From: Acidobacteriota bacterium
GTDB lineage: Bacteria; Acidobacteriota; Terriglobia; Terriglobales; Acidobacteriaceae
Assembly: GCA_021804965.1 (NCBI GenBank)
Contig: JAJZGG010000008.1
Location: forward strand, 1 to 64,000
Direction: 5' to 3'
Length of the DNA stretch: 64,000 bases
This document shows, piece by piece, positions 35,884 through 44,597 of the stretch; positions within the stretch are counted from its first letter, which is position 1; each line of letters begins with the position of its first letter. A model generated the notes under the pieces. That model did not search any database. It saw only the letters and a list, made by a program, of their open reading frames with translations, and had not been told where the DNA came from. A program made the translations under genes and the position numbers.

Positions 35884-36960
35884 ATGAGAAAGTCGGGGGG
35901 CAGGATGCGAAAACTCATTACCGGTGCTGCGGTCATGCTGCTTTGTTCGGCATGCTTTCTGCGCGTATCCGCGCAAACCACGGAAGGCACAAAGACACTC
36001 CTGGCCACGCCGCAGACCGTGGCCTGGGGATACTACTGGGCGCACGCCAAGCCGGTGATGACGGTCCACTCCGGCGACACGGTCACCATCCAGACGCTGT
36101 CCACCTGCGGCTCCGATGAACGACTGGAAAAGGAGGGCGTCGCCGCCAGGGATATCCCGCCCTACAACGAAGCCATCTTCCAGCAGGTGAAGGATCGTGG
36201 TCCGGGCGGGCACATCCTGACTGGGCCGCTGGCCATTGCGGAGGCCGAGCCGGGCGATGTGCTGGAGGTGGATATCCTCAAGATCAACCTCGACGCGCCT
36301 TTTGCCTGCAATGGATTTGGCGCCGGTCGCGGCTTTCTGCCCAACGATTATCCCTACGGCCGGACCAAGATCATTCCGCTGGATCGCCAGAAGATGCTGG
36401 CGCACTTCGCGCCCGGCATCGAGATTCCGCTGCACCCGTTTTTCGGCAGCATGGGCGACGCACCGCCGGAGTCTGCCGGGCGCATCGACAGCGCTCCGCC
36501 CTGGATGCACGGCGGCAACATGGACAACCGCGAGCTGGTGGCCGGCACCACGCTCTATCTGCCGGTGCATGCGCCCGGAGCACTCTTTGAAGCAGGCGAC
36601 GGCCACGCCGGCCAGGGCAACGGCGAGGTGGACATCACGGCGCTTGAAACCTTCCTGACCGGAACCTTCCGCTTCGTCGTCCACAAGCACCAGCATCTGC
36701 TGTGGCCGCGGGCCGAGACGCCAACCAGCTTCATCACGATGGGCTTCAGCCCGAATCTGACGACGGCAACCAAACTGGCCGTGCGGGACATGATCAACTT
36801 TCTGGTCACGGAGAAGCACCTGAGCCGCGACGATGCCTACATGCTGACCAGCGTGGCCGTGGATGTGGACATCACCCAGCTTGTGGACGGCAGCGTCGGC
36901 GTCCACGCCATCTGCCCGAAGAATATCTTCACCCAATCGGTGTATCGTCCCAGCAATTGA
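35884..36960 (+). CDS. Exported acetamidase/formamidase family protein
   Basis: A 358-residue enzyme with a signal peptide (LITGAAVMLLCSACFLRVSAQ) and the FmdA/AmdA beta-rich fold: HSGDTVTIQT near the start, GPLAIAEAEPGDVLEVDIL, HPFFGSMGDAPPESAGRI, PPWMHGGNMDNREL and PVHAPGALFEAGDGHAGQGNGE hold the conserved metal and substrate residues. Family members hydrolyse formamide or acetamide to ammonia; the substrate of exported versions is not established. ATG 35884 has CGGAGAATCG upstream and starts just before the signal; the track start at 35836 overlaps the rel stop codon and is a weaker choice. A bidirectional terminator follows 11 bases after the stop. A scar of a second copy lies 1.5 kb downstream. 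Confidence 0.85.
   Translation: MRKSGGRMRKLITGAAVMLLCSACFLRVSAQTTEGTKTLLATPQTVAWGYYWAHAKPVMTVHSGDTVTIQTLSTCGSDERLEKEGVAARDIPPYNEAIFQQVKDRGPGGHILTGPLAIAEAEPGDVLEVDILKINLDAPFACNGFGAGRGFLPNDYPYGRTKIIPLDRQKMLAHFAPGIEIPLHPFFGSMGDAPPESAGRIDSAPPWMHGGNMDNRELVAGTTLYLPVHAPGALFEAGDGHAGQGNGEVDITALETFLTGTFRFVVHKHQHLLWPRAETPTSFITMGFSPNLTTATKLAVRDMINFLVTEKHLSRDDAYMLTSVAVDVDITQLVDGSVGVHAICPKNIFTQSVYRPSN
36886..36921 (+). repeat. 36-bp direct repeat flanking qorB-hxlR (copy 1)
   Basis: GACGGCAGCGTCGGCGTCCA and the following 16 bases recur at 38458-38493 with one C/T difference. Copy 1 is inside the intact acetamidase gene and copy 2 in the scar, so the qorB-hxlR segment sits between the two. Confidence 0.85.
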
Positions 36961-36971
36961 TAGGACTGGGA

Positions 36972-37013
36972 CAAAAGGCCCATCTTCTTGCCATGCAGAA
37001 GATGGGCCTTTTG
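36972..37013. terminator. Bidirectional rho-independent terminator
   Basis: A perfect 17-bp stem, CAAAAGGCCCATCTTCT with AGAAGATGGGCCTTTTG around TGCCATGC, has A and T tracts on its two ends. It lies between the convergent acetamidase and qorB genes and can serve both. Confidence 0.9.
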
Positions 37014-37016
37014 TGT

Positions 37017-37871
37017 TCAGGCAGGAAATGCGGCGCGGATGGCGTCGGCAAGGGTTGTGGTGTTGCGACCGATGAGGTCGTGAAGGTCGCAGGATGTGCT
37101 GTTGAGGTGGCCCTGTGCAGCTCCGGCGTCTGAGTTGGCGAGGATATGAGCGAAGCCTGCAGGGATACCAAAAGAGATGAGAGCAGTCTCGAACTCGGCG
37201 GGCAGCATGTTTTTGTAGACGATGGATTTTCCGGACTGGCTGGCAATTTCTGCCACAAATTCGGAAAGAGTATAGGCGTGGTCTCCGGCCAGCTCATAGA
37301 TTGTGTTTTCGTGTCCGGATGAGGTGAGGACCGCTGCGGCGGCAGCAGCGAAGTCTGCGCGACTGGCGGAGGCGAATTTCCCTTCTGCTGCAGCACCAAG
37401 CATGGTTCTGTTGTTGAGAATGGCGGCGAGTTGGCCGGTGTGGTTTTCGAGATACCATGCATTGCGCATCATGACGAAGGGGATTCCAGAGTCCCGGATG
37501 AATTTCTCCGTACCGCGATGCTCGTTGGCGAGCGCGAGGGTTGACTGGTCGAGGTTAAGCAGGCTGGTGTAGACAAGAAGACGGACATCGACCTGTTGAG
37601 CAGCCCGGATTACGTTGTGGTGCTGTGGAAGTCGCTGGCCGACTTCGCTCGAGGAGATGAGGAGAAGTTTCTTCACATCGGCAAAGGCGGCAGTAAGAGT
37701 CTCAGGTTTGGTGTAGTCGGCCTGCCGGATATGGATGCCGAGGGATTTCAGTTCGGCGGCACTCTCAGGGTTGCGGACGGCGGCTACGATGGAGGCGGCC
37801 GGTGTGGATTGAAGCAGTTCAGCGATGACCAGCTTGCCGAGCTGACCGTTTGCACCTGTAACGGCAATCAT
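37017..37871 (-). CDS. qorB: NAD(P)H:quinone oxidoreductase, QorB-type (SDR/NmrA-like)
   Basis: A 284-residue cytoplasmic oxidoreductase of the atypical SDR group. It has the dinucleotide motif TGANGQLG at residues 5-12 and many segments identical or near-identical to E. coli QorB (YtfG): RQADYTKPETL, KLLLISSSEVGQR, YTSLLNLD, IYELAGDHAYTL. QorB reduces quinones with NADPH. The gene is divergent from an HxlR-family regulator, exactly as ytfG and ytfH are in E. coli, so it is probably controlled by that regulator in response to quinones or electrophiles. GC is lower than in the flanking genes, and the pair sits between an acetamidase gene and an acetamidase scar, which suggests acquisition by transfer. 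Confidence 0.9.
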   Translation of the reverse strand: MIAVTGANGQLGKLVIAELLQSTPAASIVAAVRNPESAAELKSLGIHIRQADYTKPETLTAAFADVKKLLLISSSEVGQRLPQHHNVIRAAQQVDVRLLVYTSLLNLDQSTLALANEHRGTEKFIRDSGIPFVMMRNAWYLENHTGQLAAILNNRTMLGAAAEGKFASASRADFAAAAAAVLTSSGHENTIYELAGDHAYTLSEFVAEIASQSGKSIVYKNMLPAEFETALISFGIPAGFAHILANSDAGAAQGHLNSTSCDLHDLIGRNTTTLADAIRAAFPA

Positions 37872-37934
37872 TGGGAATTCTCCTGGCCCGCATGGGGCAT
37901 GATCTAGAAACTAGCCGCAAAACTATCGTTTGGG

Positions 37935-37961
37935 AAGTACGTACCTTTTGGTAAGCTACTT
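37935..37961. promoter_or_regulatory. Imperfect palindrome, likely HxlR operator
   Basis: AAGTACGTACC and GGTAAGCTACTT form an imperfect dyad around TTTT in the qorB-hxlR intergenic space. GTAC/TACTT half-sites are typical of quinone-sensing HxlR regulators. It ends 5 bases before the hxlR ATG, so bound protein would also block expression of its own gene. Confidence 0.55.
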
Positions 37962-37966
37962 TCAAT

Positions 37967-38371
37967 ATGGAAAATAATGGGAAAAGACAAAGGGTTTCGG
38001 TATCGAAGCGAAAGGGAAATCTTTATGATTCAGATTGTCCTTCTAGGAAAGTGCTCGATCATGTGACTTCTCGGTGGGGATCACTGGTGTTGGGAATTCT
38101 GCTTCGCGGCCCGCATCGGTTCAGTGAGTTGAGGCGGGCAATAGGTGGCGTAAGCGAGAAGATGCTCGCCCAATCGCTCCGGTCACTGGAGAAGGATGGC
38201 TTTGTACAGCGGACGGTGTATCCGACGGTGCCGCCGAGCGTGGAGTATCAGCTTACGGGGATGGGCAATGACGTGGCGAAGTATGTGGATGGGTTGACAC
38301 ATTGGGTAGAGGAGAACTTGCCGCGTGTCCTGCAGTTTCATGCAAAGCATGACGGCGCGGGTGATGTGTAA
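37967..38371 (+). CDS. HxlR family transcriptional regulator (YtfH/YodB-like)
   Basis: A 134-residue winged-helix regulator. CPSRKVLDHVTSRWGSLVLG is the conserved N-terminal HxlR segment, with the single cysteine (Cys24) that in YodB/QorR-type members senses quinones or oxidants; the recognition helix region is RFSELRRAIGGVSEKMLAQSLRSLEKDG. It probably represses qorB and itself through the dyad between them. No Shine-Dalgarno sequence precedes the ATG, because the dyad occupies that position; translation may be weak or leaderless. Codon usage is A/T-richer than in neighbouring genes, which fits acquisition together with qorB. Confidence 0.9.
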   Translation: MENNGKRQRVSVSKRKGNLYDSDCPSRKVLDHVTSRWGSLVLGILLRGPHRFSELRRAIGGVSEKMLAQSLRSLEKDGFVQRTVYPTVPPSVEYQLTGMGNDVAKYVDGLTHWVEENLPRVLQFHAKHDGAGDV

Positions 38372-38438
38372 CGGTTGCCAGGCAGTTTTTTTGAGAGATG
38401 ACCGTAAGTCGAGACGATGGTCGACCTCATTTCCGGTT

Positions 38439-38523
38439 CGTAATCATCCCGGTTCCGGACGGCAGTGTCGGCGTCCACGCCATCTGCCCGAAGGCGATCT
38501 TCCACGACAGCAGCACGCACTGA
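38439..38523 (+). pseudogene. C-terminal scar of a second acetamidase/formamidase gene
   Basis: The frame ending at TGA 38521-38523 reads DGSVGVHAICPKAIFHDSST, matching the C-terminus of the intact acetamidase (DGSVGVHAICPKNIF). A 36-base block (38458-38493) differs from 36886-36921 at a single position. Nothing upstream of about 38439 resembles the rest of the gene. Confidence 0.8.
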
Positions 38524-38612
38524 TCGGGTAGCCGCGCATGCACGGACGGCTTCCTGACGAAAAGTTCTGGAACAGTACCGGCTGGCCGGCTTTACAATCA
38601 TGCTTGCCACCG

Positions 38613-41600
38613 ATGCGGAATCTGCCCAGCTTTCTGGAGAGTCATACCCAGCGCAGCCAGCGCACGGCAGCCTGTGCCGGGCGCAAGCGCATGCGGCGGA
38701 GCGCCGCAGTGCTGCTGGCCGCCTTCACGCTGGCGGTGACGCTGGGCTCGAGTGCGACCACCAGCAGGGCACAGCGGGTGACGACCAGCGGAACCAGTGC
38801 CGGTGCTGCCAGCTCGGCAGCCGTAGGCTCGGTGCAGCGGATGATCCTGCTGCTGCACGGTTCTTCGGCACAGACCCGTGCCCTGAATTGCCTGCTGGAG
38901 GCGCAGCAGACACCCGGCAGCGCACAGTTTCACCAGTGGCTGACCGCGCCGCAATTTGCCGCGGAGTTTGCGCCCACTGCCGGCCAGGTTTCCGCCGTCA
39001 CGCACTGGCTGGCTGCCCAGGGCTTTCAGGTGGAGCCGCTGCCTGCCAGCCGCATGTGGATTGTCTTCAGCGGATCCCGGGCGCAGGTGGAGGCAGCCTT
39101 TCAATCGCGGTTGACGACGGCTGGTACCGATGCCGAAGGGCAGCCCATCCTGCGCTTTGCCGCTGCGCCCGTGATTCCGGCGGCGCTGTCTGCGCAGGTG
39201 GCGGGATTGGCCTCGCTGGACGGCGTTCGCGCTGCAGCCTCACTGGAGGCGATCACGCCGGCCGGGCAGGGATGGCGGCAATCCTCCGGAGCGCAGCAGG
39301 CAGGCATGACTCCGCAGCCGTCGGCAGCGGCCATTGCCGGGCAGGCGCAGGCAGGGCAGGCGCAGGCAGGGCAACCCCTGACACCGGCAACGCTGGCACA
39401 GGCCGGCATTCTGCCGATGACCAAGAACACAGCCGCGCAGGCCAACGAGGCAACCGCGCCGACGGCTGCGGGAGCGATCGTGGCCATTCCCTCCCGCAGC
39501 AGCCTGCGGGACGAGGATGCCACGTCCTTTCGTGCGGCCTTTGGACTTCCGGATGGAACCGGACTGCTGACGGTGCAGCCGGACGGAGCCGATCCCGGAC
39601 GGACAGCCGACGAAGCGGTGACGGCCGCGATGGCCCAGTGGGTGATGGCCGCCGCACCGCAGGCACAGGTGGAAGTGATTCCCGCAGCAGGCACCAATGC
39701 CACCGATGGGCTGGATCTGGCCCTGGCTGCTGCGGTCAATCGCGCCACAGCGCACACGATCCTGCTCGGCTTCGACTCCTGCGAGACAACCCTGAGTCCT
39801 GCGCATGCCGCCTTCTATGCCACGGTCGATGCGGTGGCCGCGGCTGAGGGAATGGCCGTGATTGCAGCCAGCGGCGATCGGGGTGCCATGGAGTGCGGCA
39901 GTGCCGGAGGCGCGAATGCGCTGGCCTCCACGCCGTGGAACCTGGCCGTGGGAGCGGCTGCGCTCTCGGCTGGCAGCAGTGGTGGTTCGATGCCGGTCTC
40001 CGGCTGGGAGCCGCAGACGGCAGCCGAACCGGCGCTGGCAACCGGTGGAGGCATCAGCGCGCTCCATGCCACGCCGCAGTGGCAGAGCGCACAGGGTATG
40101 CCTGCCGGCGATCCCGGCCAGTCAGCCCAGCATCACCGCTATCTGCCGGATCTGGTGCTGCCGGCCGCCTCCAGCGGTGCCATTTTCTGCCTGAGCGGTG
40201 CGGATCTGGCGGCAGGCTGTCGCGCGGTATCCGCCAGCGGCAGTGCAATTGCCGCCGCCACCATGGCCGGCCTGGCTGCCCGCATCGATGCCGCCAACGG
40301 TGCCCAGGGAAATCTGGCGCCCAACCTCTATCGTCTGGCGCGCATGGCCCCGGCATCGACCACTTCGGCCCCGGCAACGACCGCTTCGGCACAGGGCAGC
40401 TCCGACTCCGCCGCCGCTGCGCCTGTCTTTGCCGATGTGACGACGGGCGGCAATCGTCTCTATTGCGCGGCCGGTGGGTGCGGGGCGCAGGCAGTGGACG
40501 GGCGCGTGGGCTATGCCGCTGCCGCCGGGTTTGATCTGGCCACCGGGCTGGGAACGGTGCATGCGGCTGCTCTGCTGGCGCAGTGGACACGGCCGGATGC
40601 CACGGGAACCGAACAGGCCCAGGTGCTGATGACCAACCAGAACGGGTTGACCTACAACCCCTCCACGGATATTCCGCTCACAGCCAAGGTCACGTCGCTC
40701 TCCGGTGGAGCGGTTCCCACAGGCACCATCCAGTTCTATGACCAGACCAGCCAGCAGAACGCCGGTTCGCCGGTCACGCTGGCATCCGATGGCACAGCCA
40801 CCTACACCGAGCCGGCGCAGTTCACCATTGGCGGACATAATATCGAAGCCATTTACAGCGGTGACTCCACCTACGCATCCGCGACCTCGCAGCCGGTGAC
40901 CTTCAACATTCAGCCCAGTGCCACTTCGCTGATCATTGCGCCGTCCACCACAACCCCGGCTGCCGGAGCAGCCATTACGGTGACCGGAACGGTGACTGCG
41001 ACCAACCCGGGCAACTCCCCGCCCACCGGAATTATGACGGTCAATCTGGATGGAGTGCCGCAGGGGACGGCAAAGTTCTCCACGACCAGCAACGTGACGA
41101 CGGCCAGCTTCAACATGACGGCTCCCACCTCCGGCTCCCATATGCTGCAGGGCATCTACGCCGGCGACACCAACTACAACCAGTCCACGTCGCCCTCGGT
41201 CACCATCTCGGTGGCCAAGCAGGCAACCACGGTTTCCATCAGTGCAACCCCCAGCAAGCTGACCTCGGCAACGCCGGAGACATTTACCGCGACAATTGCG
41301 CCAACGGCCAGCACCACCACCACCTACAGCATCACCGGAACAGTCTCCTTCTACGATCAGGGAAGCACGCTGCTGGGAACGGCCACGGTGATCAATAACA
41401 TCGCGACGCTATCCGGAATTTCGACCCTGTCCCCTGCCGTCACCCACAGCATTACCGCGGTCTATTCCGGCGATACAACCTGGGCAGGAAGCACCAGCAG
41501 TCCGCTGGTGCTGGAAGCGATCCTGCAGCCGGTTACCGTGACGCTGACCAGCACGTCGGCAGTGCTGTCGCCCGGTCAGGCCGCGAATCTGACAGCCACA

Positions 41601-42392
41601 GTCACGCCGGTCACTGTTCCGGCAACCGGCGTGGAACAGAATCCATCCGGTCATATCTTCTTTTACGCCGGCACGCAGCTCATCGGCGAAAGCACGCTGA
41701 CGGCCAGCATTGCGGATACTTCCGTCGCCTCACTCAATGTGCCCACGCTTCCCGGTGGAACCTACAACCTGACCGCGGTTTACTCCGGCGACAGCATCTA
41801 TGCCCAGGCCACTTCCAACGCGCTTGGCTTTGCCGTGGAGAGCTTCACCATCACCTCCACCACGACCTCGATCAGCATCATTCAAGGGCAGACGGCGACG
41901 GTGCCGTATACCATCACGTCCACCGGCGGACTGACCGGTCCCATTCAGATTCTGTGCGCGGAGCAGAACCCTCCCACAGCCGGAGCCATCACCTGCACCT
42001 TCAACCCGACCATCGTGAACGGGACGGAGACGGCCACGCTGACCGTGACCACCTATTCGGGATTGATCCAGGCCTCGCGCCGGCCTGCAGACAGCCGCAG
42101 CGGACGCACCGCCTCTGCACTGGCACTGGCCGCGCTGCTGCTGCTGCCGCTGGGTCGTCGCCGTCTGCGCTGGCTGCACGGCAGAACGCTGGCACTGGTC
42201 TTCGCGGCTGTTCTGCTGGCTGCCACCACATTTTCCACGCTGGGCTGCGGCACATCCACGCCATCCTCGTCCGGCACCACCACCAGCGGCACACCGCTGG
42301 GAACGGCCACACTCCAGATCACCGGCGCTGCCTATGTCAACAATGTGACGGTCAGCAACCATGCCTATCTGACGGTGAATGTGACTCCGTAG
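38613..42392 (+). CDS. S53 (sedolisin/kumamolisin)-like protein with Ig-like repeats and membrane hairpin; catalytic residues apparently lost
   Basis: A 1259-residue exported protein. After a basic N-terminus and signal helix (SAAVLLAAFTLAVTLGSSA) comes a pro-kumamolisin activation domain (SAQFHQWLTAPQFAAEFAPT, SRMWIVFSGSRAQVEAAF). The S53 catalytic domain spans about residues 280-650 and keeps the scaffold (LLGFDSCETTL, AASGDRGAMECG), but the serine motif GGTSA.. is replaced by SGSAIAAATMAGL near residue 540 and the E..LD motif by EAVTAAMAQW near 331. From about 665 there are five Ig-like repeats of the YSGD type. The end holds two helices around GRRRLRWLHGR, then a TLGCG motif and a last strand pair. 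The start is uncertain; ATG 38613 or 38691 are alternatives to the track start. It may be a binding protein and no longer a peptidase. Confidence 0.8.
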   Translation: MRNLPSFLESHTQRSQRTAACAGRKRMRRSAAVLLAAFTLAVTLGSSATTSRAQRVTTSGTSAGAASSAAVGSVQRMILLLHGSSAQTRALNCLLEAQQTPGSAQFHQWLTAPQFAAEFAPTAGQVSAVTHWLAAQGFQVEPLPASRMWIVFSGSRAQVEAAFQSRLTTAGTDAEGQPILRFAAAPVIPAALSAQVAGLASLDGVRAAASLEAITPAGQGWRQSSGAQQAGMTPQPSAAAIAGQAQAGQAQAGQPLTPATLAQAGILPMTKNTAAQANEATAPTAAGAIVAIPSRSSLRDEDATSFRAAFGLPDGTGLLTVQPDGADPGRTADEAVTAAMAQWVMAAAPQAQVEVIPAAGTNATDGLDLALAAAVNRATAHTILLGFDSCETTLSPAHAAFYATVDAVAAAEGMAVIAASGDRGAMECGSAGGANALASTPWNLAVGAAALSAGSSGGSMPVSGWEPQTAAEPALATGGGISALHATPQWQSAQGMPAGDPGQSAQHHRYLPDLVLPAASSGAIFCLSGADLAAGCRAVSASGSAIAAATMAGLAARIDAANGAQGNLAPNLYRLARMAPASTTSAPATTASAQGSSDSAAAAPVFADVTTGGNRLYCAAGGCGAQAVDGRVGYAAAAGFDLATGLGTVHAAALLAQWTRPDATGTEQAQVLMTNQNGLTYNPSTDIPLTAKVTSLSGGAVPTGTIQFYDQTSQQNAGSPVTLASDGTATYTEPAQFTIGGHNIEAIYSGDSTYASATSQPVTFNIQPSATSLIIAPSTTTPAAGAAITVTGTVTATNPGNSPPTGIMTVNLDGVPQGTAKFSTTSNVTTASFNMTAPTSGSHMLQGIYAGDTNYNQSTSPSVTISVAKQATTVSISATPSKLTSATPETFTATIAPTASTTTTYSITGTVSFYDQGSTLLGTATVINNIATLSGISTLSPAVTHSITAVYSGDTTWAGSTSSPLVLEAILQPVTVTLTSTSAVLSPGQAANLTATVTPVTVPATGVEQNPSGHIFFYAGTQLIGESTLTASIADTSVASLNVPTLPGGTYNLTAVYSGDSIYAQATSNALGFAVESFTITSTTTSISIIQGQTATVPYTITSTGGLTGPIQILCAEQNPPTAGAITCTFNPTIVNGTETATLTVTTYSGLIQASRRPADSRSGRTASALALAALLLLPLGRRRLRWLHGRTLALVFAAVLLAATTFSTLGCGTSTPSSSGTTTSGTPLGTATLQITGAAYVNNVTVSNHAYLTVNVTP
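39339..39373 (+). repeat. 15-bp tandem repeat inside the S53-like gene
   Basis: GGGCAGGCGCAGGCA occurs twice head to tail followed by a partial third copy, encoding GQAQAGQAQAGQ. It is in the linker between the prodomain and the catalytic domain and could vary in copy number without a frameshift. Confidence 0.8.
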
Positions 42393-42416
42393 GCCTGCAA
42401 GGCCCGGCTTCGTCCG

Positions 42417-44591
42417 CTACGGCTGCTCGATGGCAAACAACGGCGTCGCCACGACCTCTTCCGTGACCCTGTCCAGCAGTTGTCGTATCTCCCGCACCAT
42501 GGGCAGCACGCCTTCCTGCATCTCTCCACGACCACTCAGAGCAGGCCACTCGGGCCAATCCGACAGCGAACCGAATCCGGCCTGCGTTGCCGAAGCAGGC
42601 TGCAGAGCCACCGAGCCGCCGGCCTCGCTTGCCTGCGAGATGCGGTGCTGATTCTCCAGCTGCGCTGCGATTGCCTCCAGCCGAACTGCGCAGTGCCGGT
42701 CAAAGCGACCCAGCGCCGCGCTGTCCTCCTCGCTCAATGTTCCGGAGAATGCAGCGTATTGCAGCAGGGCAAGCTCCAGCAGAAAGTAGGTGCGCAGCAT
42801 GGCCTGCCAGCGGCGGATATGATCGCGCGCAGCCATGTGTTGCAAATGCGCCGCGCCAATCTCAAAGGGAATGGCATCGGCCTGCGCATTGACGGCAGAG
42901 AAATTGTTGGAGATTGCCGTGCGCAGTCGGCGTACATGAGCCACAGACTTCGCCGTAGGATTGGCCAGCGCCAGCTTGCTGAACTCCGCCAGCAGGCGCA
43001 GATTGGCAAGGAAGATTTCAATCATCGTCTCGGTTGCCGTCTTGGGATGGAGCCGTTCAAAGACCAGCCACATCATGGAAATGCCCAGCAGCACTCCGAG
43101 CGCACGGTCGCGCGCAATGGACAGCGAAAGCTGGATGTGAAACTCATTCACGTTGATCAGATAGAAGGCCAGCGCGATTTGCATACCGCAATAGGACAGC
43201 CGCGTGCTGGCGGTGGCAATCCATGCCGCCGCAGCAGAGACCACCACGAACAGAACGGTAAAGCCGGCGATGCTGTCCAGCCAGGGAAGCACCATGATCT
43301 GCGCGCCCATGCCGAAGACGAAGCCGCCGATCACGGCTCCGGCCAGTCGCAGCACCTGCTTCTGGCGTGAGGAGCCGATGTTGGTCAGCGCCGTCAGCAC
43401 GCAGGTGGTCACCGATGTTGCCAGTCCCGGCCAGGAGAGCGAGACATAGAGCACGTAGCAAAGCATGCCCGCCAGGCAGCCTCCGAGTGCGTAACGCAGA
43501 TGCTCGGGATTGGAAAAGGCATCGCGCACAAAGATGCGACTCTGCGGCAGGGCGCGCTCGGTGAAGGCGTCATAGGCTTCCAGGGATTCGGTGCCGGCCA
43601 GCACGCGCGGGATCAACGAAAACATGCCTTCCATCTCGCGCAGCAGCGGCAGCGTGGCCGTGGAGGCGACCCACTGCGGCAGTGCATTGCCGTGGCCGTC
43701 GGCAATGCTGGAGCTCATCGCTCGGATTTGTGCGGACAACTGCCGGGCCGCATCCCGGTCGCCATCGCCCATCTGCCGGGTGGTCTGCTCCAGCGCTGCG
43801 GCAAAGTCCACGCTGCGGCCCACCAGGGAGACAACAGCATTCATCTGTGCGCGCTGGATGGGGGTGGTGTTGGCGCGGGCCGCGCTGCGGCGCAATCCGC
43901 CCACGCCGATCATGGCGGCCTGCGTCAGCCTGCGGCGCAGGGTGGAGGGTACCGCGTTTCCTGCACCATAGCAGTGGAGCAGTTCCTCGATCAGGTGCAG
44001 TCGGTCGCCCAGCCCGCGCAGCAGCTCATCCTGCTTGACGATTGCGTGGAAGACCGCCTCGACCACGATCGTGACCGCCGCTCCAATGGCCGGCGAGAGA
44101 ATCTGCCACAGCGTCAGCTCCACGTTGTGTGCCGCCGGGCCGGGCAGATACCAGATGGCCAGCGCCGAGGTTGCCATCAGCCCAATGGCGCTGGCAATGC
44201 TGTAGTTGTCCAGCGTCCGGATGAGGAAGAAGATGAGGAAGATGCTCACCGCCTCCCAAAGAAAATGGGTCATCGGCAGCGAGCCGAACATGCGCCCACC
44301 GAAGGGAACAAACAGGGCGCAGAGCGCAAAGGCGATGGTCACGTTGCGGGCGGATCGTGCCGTGGTCAGCAGGTTGTCGCGGGCGATCAGAAAGGCGTAG
44401 AGCGGTCCGGTGGCTCCGTTGGGAATCCGGAAGGTCATGACCAGAATCATGGTCAGCGTGGCGGAGATGACCATCCGGGCCACCAGCAGCCCGCGTCCCG
44501 GATAGGGCGCCATCTCGCTGCGCAGAAAATCCACAAACCATGCGGAAAAGCTGCGCGTGTCGGTTCGTCCCAGTACGGCTTCTGCGCTCAT
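42417..44591 (-). CDS. FUSC family inner-membrane efflux protein (MdtO/AaeB-like)
   Basis: A 724-residue inner-membrane protein of the fusaric acid resistance/aromatic acid exporter family. Two sets of about six helices are present (ARMVISATLTMILVMTFRIP at the start, and a second half near 380-510 beginning LAGMLCYVLYVSLSWPGLAT), each followed by a long cytoplasmic helical region; this duplicated layout is typical for the family. It would supply the pump for the HlyD adaptor and TolC channel encoded upstream. It starts 6 bases after the hlyD stop and is the last gene of the minus-strand operon. Substrates of relatives are aromatic acids or cationic dyes; the specificity here is unknown. Confidence 0.9.
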   Translation of the reverse strand: MSAEAVLGRTDTRSFSAWFVDFLRSEMAPYPGRGLLVARMVISATLTMILVMTFRIPNGATGPLYAFLIARDNLLTTARSARNVTIAFALCALFVPFGGRMFGSLPMTHFLWEAVSIFLIFFLIRTLDNYSIASAIGLMATSALAIWYLPGPAAHNVELTLWQILSPAIGAAVTIVVEAVFHAIVKQDELLRGLGDRLHLIEELLHCYGAGNAVPSTLRRRLTQAAMIGVGGLRRSAARANTTPIQRAQMNAVVSLVGRSVDFAAALEQTTRQMGDGDRDAARQLSAQIRAMSSSIADGHGNALPQWVASTATLPLLREMEGMFSLIPRVLAGTESLEAYDAFTERALPQSRIFVRDAFSNPEHLRYALGGCLAGMLCYVLYVSLSWPGLATSVTTCVLTALTNIGSSRQKQVLRLAGAVIGGFVFGMGAQIMVLPWLDSIAGFTVLFVVVSAAAAWIATASTRLSYCGMQIALAFYLINVNEFHIQLSLSIARDRALGVLLGISMMWLVFERLHPKTATETMIEIFLANLRLLAEFSKLALANPTAKSVAHVRRLRTAISNNFSAVNAQADAIPFEIGAAHLQHMAARDHIRRWQAMLRTYFLLELALLQYAAFSGTLSEEDSAALGRFDRHCAVRLEAIAAQLENQHRISQASEAGGSVALQPASATQAGFGSLSDWPEWPALSGRGEMQEGVLPMVREIRQLLDRVTEEVVATPLFAIEQP

Positions 44592-44597
44592 CGTTGG

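Noticed and set aside
35596-36936. 446-residue minus-strand ORF opposite rel and the acetamidase
   Set aside because: A shadow frame crossing two genuine genes, with no recognisable motif.
36972-37013. CRISPR-like or insertion-sequence inverted repeat
   Set aside because: A single stem with A/T tracts between convergent genes is a bidirectional terminator. No repeat array exists anywhere in the window.
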